Below, in pieces: positions 1-8,815 of a stretch of 29,407 nucleotides of DNA. A program made the position numbers and the translations under genes. How positions within the stretch are numbered: the stretch's first letter is position 1; each line of letters starts with the position of its first letter. The stretch is from Nitrospirota bacterium. Lineage in GTDB: Bacteria; JACPQY01. The notes beneath the pieces were generated by a model. The model was not told the DNA's origin. It saw only the letters and a list, made by a program, of their open reading frames with translations, and searched no databases. The stretch covers positions 1 to 29,407 of the forward strand of contig JACPAV010000043.1 in NCBI GenBank assembly GCA_016180645.1. The letters are read 5' to 3'.

Positions 1-1
1 C

Positions 2-3000
2 GGCGTGCCTCCGTCCGTCACGGTCGAGCAGAACGGCGGACAAGCCGATCCCGCGAACACGCTCCCCGTCGTGTTCGACGTGACCTTCAGCGAATCGGTC
101 ACCGGCTTCGATCAGACCGATCTCACCTGGTCCGGCACCGCAACGGGCATCACCGCATCTGTGTCCGGTTCCGGAGCCACCTACACGATCAATGTGACCG
201 CCGTGACCGGCAACGGCACCCTGATCCCGGATATCGGCGTGGGCCTCGCTCTCGACGCCGCGGGCAACGGCAACACCGCCTCCAGCAGCACCGACAACAC
301 GGTCACGTATGACAACGTGGCCCCATCAGCCCCTGTCGTGGGCAGCTTGACCGTCACGATGAACGCCCCCGGCACAAACGACACCCTGTCCGGGGTAGCC
401 GCAGCCTTTGAGGCTGCGTCCACCGTCAAAGTTTACTCCGACGCCCTCTTGACGACTCTTATTGGCTCCGGACCGGCGGCCGGCGACGGGAGCCTGGCGC
501 CTATTTCAATCGGAGACAACCAGGCGGACGGCTCCGATCAAATCTACGTCACCGCCACCGACGCCGCGGGCAATCAGAGCACGTCCACGATCAAGATCAA
601 CGACGTGACCGCCCCGGCGGCGCCCACCGGCCTTACGCTCACGCAAAACGCTTCACCCACCGCCGACCAACTCTCCGGTGCGATCGGTGCCGTCGAAGCG
701 AGCGCCACCGTCAAGGTTTACTCGGACGTGGGTCTCACCACGCTCGTCAGTTCGTCCGCGGCCATCGCCGACGGTTCGTTTGCGGCCTTCAACGTCGGCG
801 ATAACGCCGCCGCGACCCTCTACGTCACGGCCACCGATGCCGGGGGCAACCCATCGACCTCCACGAGCGTGGCGAACGACATCACCGCTCCGGCCGCACC
901 CGTCCTGGGCAACCTCACGCTCACGCAGAATGCCCCCGGCGTCCAGGACCAACTCTCCGGCGCGATCGGCGCGGTTGAAGCCTCCGCGACGATCAAAGTT
1001 TACTCGGATGTGGGCCTCACGACTTTGGTCAGTTCGACTACCGCCATCGCCGACGGCTCATTCGCGGCTTTCAACGTCGGCGATAACGTCGCCGCGACCC
1101 TCTACGTCACCGCCGTCGACGCGGCCGGCAACCAGTCGGCTTCAACGAGCGTGGCCAACGACATCACGGCACCCGCCGCCCCGGTCCTGGGCAACCTCAC
1201 GCTCACGCAGAACGCCCCCGGCGTACAGGATCAACTCTCCGGCGCCATCGGCGCGGTTGAAGCATCGGCGACGGTCAAAGTTTACTCCGACGTTGGCTTA
1301 ACCACGCTGGTCAGTTCGACTACCGCCATCGCGGACGGCTCATTCGCCGCGTTCAATGTGGGGGATAATGCCGCTTCAACACTATACGTAACTGCAACAG
1401 ATGCGGCAGGCAACCAGAGCGCGTCCACCAGCGTCGCCAACGACATCACGGCGCCCGCCGCCCCCGTCGGCGCAAATCTTACCGTCACGATGAACGCCTC
1501 TCCCACGGCTGACCAGTTATCCGGGGCCGTCGGCGCGGTTGAAGGCTCCGCCACGGTAAAGGTTTATCAGGACGCTCTCCTCACCTCCCAGACCGGCACA
1601 ACCACCGCGGCAGCGGATGGAAGTTTCATTGCTTTCGGTATTGGTAACAACCTGGCGACGGCATCCGACCAGATCTACGTCACCGCCACCGACGCCACGG
1701 GTAACGTGAGCACAGCCACAATCATGACGAACGACGTAACCGCCCCCGCGGCGCCCACCGGCCTCACGCTCACACAGAACGCCTCCCCCACGGCCGATCA
1801 ACTCTCCGGCACCATCGGCGCGGTCGAAGCATCGGCCACGGTCAAGGTCTACTCGGATGTGGGTCTCACCACGCTCGTCAGCTCGACCGCCGCCATCGCC
1901 GATGGCTCGTTTGCCGCCTTCAACGTGGGCGACAACGCTGCCGCCACCCTTTACGTCACCGCGACCGACGCGGCGGGCAACGCGAGCACGGCCACCAGCG
2001 TGGCGAACGATATCACCGCTCCGGCCGCACCCGTCCTGGGCAATCTGACGCTTACGCAGAACGCACCCGGCACGGCGGACCAACTCTCCGGCGCGATCGG
2101 CGCGGTCGAAGCCTCCGCCACGGTCCAAGTTTACTCCGACGTGGGCCTGACAACGCTCGTCAGTTCCACCGCCGCGATTGCCGATGGCTCGTTTGCCGCC
2201 TTCAACGTGGGCGACAACGCTGCCGCCACCCTTTACGTCACCTCCGTTGATGCCGCGGGCAACCGGAGCAGCGACACCAGTCTGCCTAACGACATCGCCG
2301 CCCCCACGGACATGACGGCGAATTTCCAGTTCACGAACGCCTACAGCACCACCGGAAACAGCATCGACGTGTCCTGGACGGCCTTTTCGGACAACGTGGC
2401 CATCACCAATCACCGCCTGTTCACCTACACGGACGGCGCATGCACCACCGGCGCCGAGGTGCAGGCTTATGACGCGGCGGGCAACTCGACCACCAGCGCC
2501 TGTTCCTCCGATTCCATCATTGTCGACGCCGCCGCCCCCGCCGCTCCGGTCGCCGGAAGCCTCACCGTCGCGATGAATGGCCCCGGCGTGCAGGACCAAC
2601 TTTCCGGTTCCGTGGGCGCCGTTGAAGCGAGCGCCACCGTTAAAGTCTACTCCGACGGCCTCCTCACAACTCTGATCGGTTCCGGCAGCGCCATCGCGGA
2701 CGGCTCCTTTGTCGCCTTCAACATCGGCGATAATCAGTCAGATGGGTCGGATCTGATCTACGTCGTCGCCGTGGACGCCGCAACCAACCAGAGCGCCGTC
2801 ACCAGCAAAACAAACGACAAAACCCCGCCGACGTTCGCCGGCGCCGTGGTCGCCACAACAATTTCTACAACCGCCATCGATGTAATGTGGAATGCCGGTT
2901 CCGACGCCGTCACCGCCACGGGCAACCTCGTCTACGACATCTGCCAGTCCACAACTCCGGGAGGTTGCGCCACATTCACACCGACCTACACCAGCGCCGC

Positions 3001-6000
3001 CGGCGTCTCATTCCACAACGTCACCGGCTTGACCGCGGGCACCCGCTACTACTTCGTCGCCCGCGCCAAAGATCAGGCCGGCAACGCCGATACCAACAGC
3101 GTCGAAAAATCCGCCACCACCCAGTCCACCGGCATCATCCAGGCCGTTTCTGCCGGAGGCGGGACGCTGGGAGGCCACACCTGCTCGCTCATGAGCGATG
3201 GCACCGTTAGGTGCTGGGGAGACAACGATTATGGTCAGATTGGAGACGGTACCACCGCCGATACATCCTCACCTGTATCGGTTTCGGGTCTCACCCAGGG
3301 TGCGACGGTCTCCATCAGCGGTGGAAGCACGCATACTTGCGCTCTCGCCTTTGACGGCACAGCGAAGTGTTGGGGGCGCAACTTCAACGCCCAACTCGGG
3401 GATGGCACCTCAACAGACAGGCCGACTCCCGTGGCAGTCTCCACGCTGACCAGCGCGGTGATGATTGCGGCCGGCCAAGGCCACACGTGCGCGGTGCTCT
3501 CGGATGGATCGGCTCGATGCTGGGGCGCGAACAATTATGGCCAGGTCGGAGATGGAACTCTTTCGACCAGAACTACCCCCGTGGTGGTCACATCTCTAAC
3601 AAACGCGGTTTCCATATCGCCAGCCATCCTATCCTATTCTTGTGCCGTCATCTCAGACGGGACGGTCAAGTGCTGGGGGTATAACGGGAGCGGGCAACTG
3701 GGGGATGGGACGAATTCGGATAAATACACTCCCGTGGCGGTGAGCACCCTCACCGGCGCGGTTTCGGTCACAACCGCCAGCGGTGCTGGTGGGGGGTCGT
3801 CATGCGCTCTTCTCTCCGACGGCATGGTTCGGTGCTGGGGATATAACTACCACGGTCAACTCGGAGACGGAACAACGGTGAACACAACCACCCCGGTTGC
3901 CGTCAGTTCTCTCACCGGCGCGGTGGCCATCAATGGAGGCGAATACTACATATGCGCCCTCACGTCTGACGGGACGGTCAGGTGCTGGGGGTACAATGGT
4001 TACGGCCAACTCGGGGATGGGACGACAACAAACAAGCCCACCCCGGTTGCCGTCAGTTCTCTCACCGGCGCGGTGGCAGTCAGCGCAGGCAACGGACAAA
4101 CGTGTGCACTGCTTTCCGACGGGACGGTGAAATGCTGGGGCTTCGGTCAGTACGGTCAGCTTGGGGACGGAACCACCGCCAACCGCCTGACGCCCACCGC
4201 CGTCTCCATGCCCGCCGGCAACCTCGCCGTCATCTCCCCCAACCTCCACGAATCCACCGCCTCCGGCGCCCCCGCAAGACCGTTCCGGCAGGGCGTGGCG
4301 GGCGGCCAATACCATACCTGCTCGCTCGTTTCGGGCGGCACCATTCGGTGCTGGGGCCGAAATCTCAACGGTCAACTCGGCGAAGGTTCCACTACGGACA
4401 GCATTCTCCCGGTCGCGGTGTCGGCCCTTTCCTCGGCAGTCGATGTGGCTTCGGGCGAAGCTCACTCCTGCTCGCTCCTCTCCGACGGCACCGTGCGATG
4501 CTGGGGGTCGAACTCGGACGGCCAACTCGGCGACGGCTCCACCGCCCAAAACTCAGTGCCCGTCGCAGTCTCCGCCCTCTCAAGCGCTTTGGCCGTGGCG
4601 GCAGGGCAGGCGCACTCTTGCGCCCTGATTTCGGACGGCACCGCAAAGTGCTGGGGTGATAATGTAGTCGGTCAACTGGGCAACGGGACCTCAGTCGATT
4701 CCCTGTTCCCCGTGGTCGTCTCCGGATTGACCTCCGCCGTGGGCATTGAAACAGGCGACTCCCATACGTGCGCGGTTTCGTCGGATGGAATCGCCCGCTG
4801 CTGGGGATGGAATAATTTCGGCCAACTCGGCGATGGCACCACGGCGGATAAAATCTTCCCCACAATCGTGTCCGGCCTGACCAATGCCGCGTTGGTCTCA
4901 ACCGGCTGGAACCACACCTGCGCGATGCTGACGAACGGGACGGTGAAGTGTTGGGGCAAGAACGCACAAGGCCAGTTGGGAGATGGAACCAGCACGGATA
5001 AGCTTATCCCGAACGCCATCCCCGGTCTGATCGGCGTTACCGGGGTCAGCGCCGGACAAGACCACACGTGCGTCCTGAAATCGGATGGCGCGGCACGCTG
5101 CTGGGGATACAACGCCAACGGCCAGTTGGGAGACGGCTCAACGATCACGAGGCTTTCGCCGGTCATCGTCACCGGGATCACATCGGCTGTCGCCATCGAC
5201 GCCTCCAACAACCAGTATCACACCTGTGCGCTGATTGCGGACGGCAAGGTGAAATGCTGGGGGTACAATATCTACGGGCAGCTCGGCAACGGGAACACGA
5301 CGGATTCGCCCATCCCCGTCCTCGTCGATCTGAAACTCAACACCGCCGCACCCACGCCGCCCACGCTCACCTCCACCTCGCCGGCTTCGCCCTCGAACGC
5401 AACGACCACGCCCTTCATCATCGGCACAGCCCCCTCGGGCACAACCGTGAAATTGTACACGAACGGGACCTGCGCCTCCGCCATCGCCGCCTCCGGACCG
5501 GCCTCCAACTTTGCCTCACCGGGCCTCTCCGTCACCGTCACAGCCAACACAAGCACCACGTACTGGGCTACGGCCACGGATGGGGAGGGCAGGGTATCTA
5601 CGTGCTCATCCGGCAGCATCACGTACACGCACGACAACATCGCGCCCACCGATAACACCGCCAACCTCCAGTTCACGGCTGCGGTCAGCAACACCGGCAA
5701 CAATCTCGCCGTCACGTGGACGGCGTTCTCGGACACCAACCTTTCGGATCACAGGCTCGCGACCTACACGGACAGCGCCTGCACCGCGGGGTTTGTTGAC
5801 CACGGCTTCACCGGCTCCACCACCAACAGCGACAGCGTCATCATCGGTCCCCTGGCGAACGGTACCTACTGGGGCAAGGTGATAGCCTTTGATTCGGCCG
5901 GCAACTCGACTTCGAGCGCCTGCTCCACCGATTCAATCATCGTGGATGCGACCCCTCCGACTTTCTCCGGCATTGGAGGGACGACCGCCGTGTCGTCCAC

Positions 6001-8458
6001 TCAAATCGACCTCTCCTGGACCGCCGCGTCGGACACGATCACCGCCCAGGCGAACATCGTCTACGACATTTGCCAGACAACAACCTCCGGCGGCTGCTCG
6101 GCCTTCACCGCCACCTACATCTCGACCCCCGGCGCCGTGTCTTATAGCGTCACGGGCCTCACCACCGGCACGCGCTACTACTTCGTGGTGAGATCCCGCG
6201 ACGAAGCCGGCAACTCCGACACCAACACCGTCGAAAAATCCGCCCTCACGTGGTCCACCACCGGCGTCGCCCAAGCCGTCACCACCCACCTCGGCAACCA
6301 CACCTGTAGCCTGTCCGCCTCAGGCGGAGTGAAATGCTGGGGGTTCAATGGCTTCGGTCAGCTTGGGGACGGAACCACCGTCGATAAGACCACTCCGCTC
6401 ACCGTGAGCTCCTTGTCGAACGGTATCGCCGTCGCGGGGGGCTACTCACACACCTGTTCCCTTCTTTCCGACGGCACGGTGAAATGCTGGGGGCGCAATT
6501 TCTACGGCCAGCTTGGGGATGGGACGACGGCGGACAAATCGACCCCCGTGGCCGTGAGCAGCCTGTCTGGCGGTGTGGCCGTCGCGGCGGGCGCCCAGTC
6601 TCACACCTGTTCCCTTCTTTCCGACGGCACGGTGAAATGCTGGGGGCGCAATAACTACGGCCAGCTTGGGGACGGGACGACGGCGGATAAATTGACGCCG
6701 GTGACAGTTTCGAACCTGTCGAACGCCGTCGCCGCGGCGGTAGGTAACTCTCACACCTGTTCCCTGCTTTCCGACGGCACGGTGAAATGCTGGGGGTACA
6801 ATAACTATGGTCAGCTTGGGGATGGGACGACGGCGGACAAATCGATCCCTGTCGCTGTGTCCGCGCTGAGCGCGGCTGTAGCCGTCGCGGGGGGCTACTC
6901 ACACACCTGTTCCCTTCTTTCCGACGGCACGGTGAAGTGCTGGGGGTACAATGCCAACGGTGGGCTTGGGGACGGGACGACGGCGAATAAATCGACCCCC
7001 GTCGCTGTGTCCGCGCTGAGCGCGGCTGTAGCCGTCGCGGGGGGCTCCTATCACACCTGTTCCCTTCTTTCCGACGGCACGGTCAAATGCTGGGGATTCA
7101 ATACCTCCGGTCAGCTTGGGGATGGGACGACCGTGAATAAATCGACGCCCGTTTCCGTCACCTCTCTTTCCGGCGCGATCGCGGCCGCGGGAGGGTACGC
7201 TCACACCTGCTCACTTGTTTCGGACGGGACCGCAAAGTGCTGGGGCACCAACGGTTATGGCGAGCTTGGGGATGGGACGTCGGTGAACAAATCGACTCCC
7301 GTCGCCGTCAGTATGCCCGCCGGCCCGATGGGCGTCAAACTCCCCCGCCTCCACGAATCCACCGCCTCCGGCGCCTCCGCCCGCCCCTTCCGCGAAGGCA
7401 TCTCTGCCCACCTCGGCAGTCACACCTGCGCACTCATTTCCGACGGTACGGTCAAGTGCTGGGGCTACAATGTTGATGGTCAGCTTGGTGATGGCACCAC
7501 CACCAACCGGCTGACGCCTACTGCCGTGTCTTCACTTTCGAGCAGCTTGGCCGTCGCAGGCGGTGGCAACCATGCTTGTGCCCTCCTCTCAGACGGAACG
7601 GTCCAGTGCTGGGGGAAAAACCAATATGGTCAGCTCGGAGATGGAACGACCACGAACAGGACGACCCCCGTGGCCGTCTCGACGCTGAGCGCGGCGGTTG
7701 CCGTCGCGGGGGGCAGCAGCGGTCACACCTGTTCCCTTCTTTCCGACGGCACGGTCAAATGCTGGGGGCGCAATCTATATGGTCAACTTGGGGATGGGTA
7801 CTCTACCGACCGCCAAACCCCTGTCACTGTGACTTCTCTTTCAGGTGGCTTGACCCTCGCAGGGGGTCTCGATCACACTTGCGCGCTTCTTTCAGACGGA
7901 ACGGTCAAGTGTTGGGGGCGCAATCAAGTTTATCAACTTGGAGACGGCACCACCGCCAACCGCCTGACGCCCACTGCTGTATCTTCACTTTCGGGGGTCG
8001 TGGCCGTCGCGGCAGGGAGCCAGCACACTTGTTCTCTCCTCTCCGACGGCACGGCGAAATGCTGGGGATGGAACACCAATGGACAGCTTGGAGATGGAAC
8101 CGCCACCAACCGTCCCACCCCAACTTCAGTTTCTTCGCTCTCCGGCGTCATCGCGATAGCAGGCGGAGGAAATGCCAGCTACAGCCATACGTGTGCGCTC
8201 AAGTCGGATGGCACGGGATGGTGTTGGGGATTCAATAACTTTGGCCAGCTTGGCGATGGAACAACCGCGAGTAAGACCACTCCGATTGCCGTGTCAACCC
8301 TTGCCGGTGGCGTGGTGCTCACCGTGGGATCTGGCAGCACCTGCGCTGTCCTCTCGGACGGTTCGGCAAGATGCTGGGGGGGTAATGGTCAAGGTCAACT
8401 CGGCGACGGCACCACCACCACCCGCACCACCCCGGTTCCCGTGACCAATCTTCCGTGA
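2..8458 (+). CDS. Giant modular surface/secreted protein (Ig-like, FN3-like, 28 RCC1 repeats), 5' partial
   Basis: The frame is open to the left edge, so the real start lies upstream; the GTG at 5 is not a convincing start. About 2,818 residues are visible. From the left they hold a partial Ig-like module, with the GQADP and FSESVTGF motifs typical of bacterial adhesin Ig domains, and then an array of eight 92-97-residue Ig-like modules interrupted by a shorter different module. A fibronectin-III-like module follows at 2825-3130, then two RCC1 propellers (3146-5333). After them come another Ig-like module, a second copy of the odd module, a second FN3-like module (to about 6255) and two more propellers (6275-8455). 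The blades carry the signature CWG-x-N-x2-GQLGDGT. No catalytic motif, sortase signal or recognisable C-terminal sorting domain is visible, and the protein stops right after the last blade. A role in adhesion or binding is inferred from the architecture only. The Cys-rich blades suggest an extracytoplasmic location. Confidence 0.9.
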   Translation, partial: GVPPSVTVEQNGGQADPANTLPVVFDVTFSESVTGFDQTDLTWSGTATGITASVSGSGATYTINVTAVTGNGTLIPDIGVGLALDAAGNGNTASSSTDNTVTYDNVAPSAPVVGSLTVTMNAPGTNDTLSGVAAAFEAASTVKVYSDALLTTLIGSGPAAGDGSLAPISIGDNQADGSDQIYVTATDAAGNQSTSTIKINDVTAPAAPTGLTLTQNASPTADQLSGAIGAVEASATVKVYSDVGLTTLVSSSAAIADGSFAAFNVGDNAAATLYVTATDAGGNPSTSTSVANDITAPAAPVLGNLTLTQNAPGVQDQLSGAIGAVEASATIKVYSDVGLTTLVSSTTAIADGSFAAFNVGDNVAATLYVTAVDAAGNQSASTSVANDITAPAAPVLGNLTLTQNAPGVQDQLSGAIGAVEASATVKVYSDVGLTTLVSSTTAIADGSFAAFNVGDNAASTLYVTATDAAGNQSASTSVANDITAPAAPVGANLTVTMNASPTADQLSGAVGAVEGSATVKVYQDALLTSQTGTTTAAADGSFIAFGIGNNLATASDQIYVTATDATGNVSTATIMTNDVTAPAAPTGLTLTQNASPTADQLSGTIGAVEASATVKVYSDVGLTTLVSSTAAIADGSFAAFNVGDNAAATLYVTATDAAGNASTATSVANDITAPAAPVLGNLTLTQNAPGTADQLSGAIGAVEASATVQVYSDVGLTTLVSSTAAIADGSFAAFNVGDNAAATLYVTSVDAAGNRSSDTSLPNDIAAPTDMTANFQFTNAYSTTGNSIDVSWTAFSDNVAITNHRLFTYTDGACTTGAEVQAYDAAGNSTTSACSSDSIIVDAAAPAAPVAGSLTVAMNGPGVQDQLSGSVGAVEASATVKVYSDGLLTTLIGSGSAIADGSFVAFNIGDNQSDGSDLIYVVAVDAATNQSAVTSKTNDKTPPTFAGAVVATTISTTAIDVMWNAGSDAVTATGNLVYDICQSTTPGGCATFTPTYTSAAGVSFHNVTGLTAGTRYYFVARAKDQAGNADTNSVEKSATTQSTGIIQAVSAGGGTLGGHTCSLMSDGTVRCWGDNDYGQIGDGTTADTSSPVSVSGLTQGATVSISGGSTHTCALAFDGTAKCWGRNFNAQLGDGTSTDRPTPVAVSTLTSAVMIAAGQGHTCAVLSDGSARCWGANNYGQVGDGTLSTRTTPVVVTSLTNAVSISPAILSYSCAVISDGTVKCWGYNGSGQLGDGTNSDKYTPVAVSTLTGAVSVTTASGAGGGSSCALLSDGMVRCWGYNYHGQLGDGTTVNTTTPVAVSSLTGAVAINGGEYYICALTSDGTVRCWGYNGYGQLGDGTTTNKPTPVAVSSLTGAVAVSAGNGQTCALLSDGTVKCWGFGQYGQLGDGTTANRLTPTAVSMPAGNLAVISPNLHESTASGAPARPFRQGVAGGQYHTCSLVSGGTIRCWGRNLNGQLGEGSTTDSILPVAVSALSSAVDVASGEAHSCSLLSDGTVRCWGSNSDGQLGDGSTAQNSVPVAVSALSSALAVAAGQAHSCALISDGTAKCWGDNVVGQLGNGTSVDSLFPVVVSGLTSAVGIETGDSHTCAVSSDGIARCWGWNNFGQLGDGTTADKIFPTIVSGLTNAALVSTGWNHTCAMLTNGTVKCWGKNAQGQLGDGTSTDKLIPNAIPGLIGVTGVSAGQDHTCVLKSDGAARCWGYNANGQLGDGSTITRLSPVIVTGITSAVAIDASNNQYHTCALIADGKVKCWGYNIYGQLGNGNTTDSPIPVLVDLKLNTAAPTPPTLTSTSPASPSNATTTPFIIGTAPSGTTVKLYTNGTCASAIAASGPASNFASPGLSVTVTANTSTTYWATATDGEGRVSTCSSGSITYTHDNIAPTDNTANLQFTAAVSNTGNNLAVTWTAFSDTNLSDHRLATYTDSACTAGFVDHGFTGSTTNSDSVIIGPLANGTYWGKVIAFDSAGNSTSSACSTDSIIVDATPPTFSGIGGTTAVSSTQIDLSWTAASDTITAQANIVYDICQTTTSGGCSAFTATYISTPGAVSYSVTGLTTGTRYYFVVRSRDEAGNSDTNTVEKSALTWSTTGVAQAVTTHLGNHTCSLSASGGVKCWGFNGFGQLGDGTTVDKTTPLTVSSLSNGIAVAGGYSHTCSLLSDGTVKCWGRNFYGQLGDGTTADKSTPVAVSSLSGGVAVAAGAQSHTCSLLSDGTVKCWGRNNYGQLGDGTTADKLTPVTVSNLSNAVAAAVGNSHTCSLLSDGTVKCWGYNNYGQLGDGTTADKSIPVAVSALSAAVAVAGGYSHTCSLLSDGTVKCWGYNANGGLGDGTTANKSTPVAVSALSAAVAVAGGSYHTCSLLSDGTVKCWGFNTSGQLGDGTTVNKSTPVSVTSLSGAIAAAGGYAHTCSLVSDGTAKCWGTNGYGELGDGTSVNKSTPVAVSMPAGPMGVKLPRLHESTASGASARPFREGISAHLGSHTCALISDGTVKCWGYNVDGQLGDGTTTNRLTPTAVSSLSSSLAVAGGGNHACALLSDGTVQCWGKNQYGQLGDGTTTNRTTPVAVSTLSAAVAVAGGSSGHTCSLLSDGTVKCWGRNLYGQLGDGYSTDRQTPVTVTSLSGGLTLAGGLDHTCALLSDGTVKCWGRNQVYQLGDGTTANRLTPTAVSSLSGVVAVAAGSQHTCSLLSDGTAKCWGWNTNGQLGDGTATNRPTPTSVSSLSGVIAIAGGGNASYSHTCALKSDGTGWCWGFNNFGQLGDGTTASKTTPIAVSTLAGGVVLTVGSGSTCAVLSDGSARCWGGNGQGQLGDGTTTTRTTPVPVTNLP
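320..2824 (+). repeat. Array of eight bacterial Ig-like modules
   Basis: In-frame modules start at 320, 611, 887, 1169, 1451, 1742, 2018 and 2534. Most open with APAAP; the first opens with APSAP. Their lengths are 97, 92, 94, 94, 97, 92, 94 and 97 residues. Each contains the core words QLSGAIGAVEASATVKVYSD, DGSF and YVTATDAAGN, or close variants. A different module of about 78 residues (2300-2533, beginning APTDM) sits between modules 7 and 8. The modules have no cysteine. Ig-like stalks of this kind usually hold a binding domain away from the cell. Confidence 0.88.
3146..5333 (+). repeat. RCC1 repeats 1-14 (two seven-bladed propellers)
   Basis: Fourteen blades of about 50 residues, each with a Cys-x9-Cys-Trp-Gly core followed by GQLGDGT or a variant. 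Blades 1-7 and 8-14 are separated by a non-repeat linker at 4208-4312. RCC1 folds are closed seven-bladed beta-propellers, so this block should form two propellers. Confidence 0.9.
4208..4312 (+). repeat. Inter-propeller linker, copy 1
   Basis: Codes for about 35 residues starting MPAG and containing LHESTASGA and ARPFR. It separates blades 7 and 8. A second copy with the same LHESTASGA and ARPFR words lies at 7313-7420, at exactly the same place between propellers 3 and 4. Confidence 0.85.
6275..8455 (+). repeat. RCC1 repeats 15-28 (two seven-bladed propellers)
   Basis: Fourteen more blades with the same core, again split seven and seven by the linker at 7313-7420. One 30-nt stretch, beginning cacctgttccc and ending gacggcacggt, occurs exactly five times, at 6451, 6604, 6904, 7054 and 7726. 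This points to recent blade duplication or gene conversion. Confidence 0.9.
7313..7420 (+). repeat. Inter-propeller linker, copy 2
   Basis: Second copy of the linker at 4208-4312. It again begins MPAG and contains LHESTASGA and ARPFR, between blades 21 and 22. Confidence 0.85.
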
Positions 8459-8480
8459 TTCGTTGCCCGTGGCTCGTGAT

Positions 8481-8540
8481 TCGTAGCGTCCGGTTTCATA
8501 CCGGACGATCTTCCGCCCCGTGTAAAACGGGGCGCTACGA
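8481..8540. repeat. REP-like inverted pair (BIME/REPIN-type element)
   Basis: Two hairpins face each other. The first is GTAG (8483-8486) followed by an 8-bp perfect stem, CGTCCGGT with ACCGGACG, and a 5-nt loop (8487-8507). A 6-nt spacer follows. The second hairpin has an 8-bp stem, CGCCCCGT with ACGGGGCG, a 5-nt loop (8514-8534), and then CTAC (8535-8538). The outer hexamers TCGTAG and CTACGA are also complementary. A GTAG or GGAG tetranucleotide at the foot of a palindrome, in inverted pairs, is the hallmark of REP sequences mobilised by RAYT (Y1/IS200-like) transposases. It lies 23 nt after the giant gene's stop and could also slow transcription there. No transposase gene is in the window. 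Confidence 0.75.
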
Positions 8541-8589
8541 GTTCTTCTTGCGCGCCACCCACCACTCGCCACTGACCACGTCGCCCCCC

Positions 8590-8619
8590 ACCCCCGTCCC
8601 CGTCATCAACCTGCCGTGA
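8590..8619 (+). other. Duplicate of the giant gene's 3' end (remnant)
   Basis: These 30 nt read T-P-V-P-V-I-N-L-P-stop. They match the last nine codons and stop of the upstream gene at 8429-8458 (T-P-V-P-V-T-N-L-P-stop) with 24 of 30 bases identical, and most differences are at third positions. The copy is not in frame with the upstream gene, and the REP-like pair lies between the two. It may be the tail of a lost RCC1 paralogue or a duplication. Confidence 0.55.
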
Positions 8620-8634
8620 GGCATGAAGAGAATT

Positions 8635-8704
8635 GGGGTCAAGGCTTTACTTGCCATATCTAAATCCACCCCCGGGCCATGGGGTCAAGTCTTGAATTGG
8701 CATA
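8635..8704 (+). repeat. Imperfect 24-nt direct repeat
   Basis: Copies at 8635-8658 and 8681-8704 both begin GGGGTCAAG and end CATA, with 20 of 24 bases identical. They start 46 nt apart. The function is unknown. The place, next to a REP-like element in a non-coding gap, suggests a trace of a mobile element. Confidence 0.5.
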
Positions 8705-8815
8705 GGTTGGCGATTTCGCCCACCAACGAAGTCTACACCCCGCCCCTGCCTTGATGGCCTGACCTTCCATGGTCATGCGTGGGCAGGGACGGCGCCATCC
8801 TTGGCCCCGCCGATT

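Noticed and set aside
1517-2599. 360-codon minus-strand frame under the Ig array
   Set aside because: Antisense shadow of the repetitive GC-rich coding DNA, with Gly/Arg-rich composition and no family motifs.
6430-7760. Regularly spaced 30-nt repeats looking like a CRISPR array
   Set aside because: The repeats are in frame and encode RCC1 blades; the intervening DNA is also coding and similar between units.
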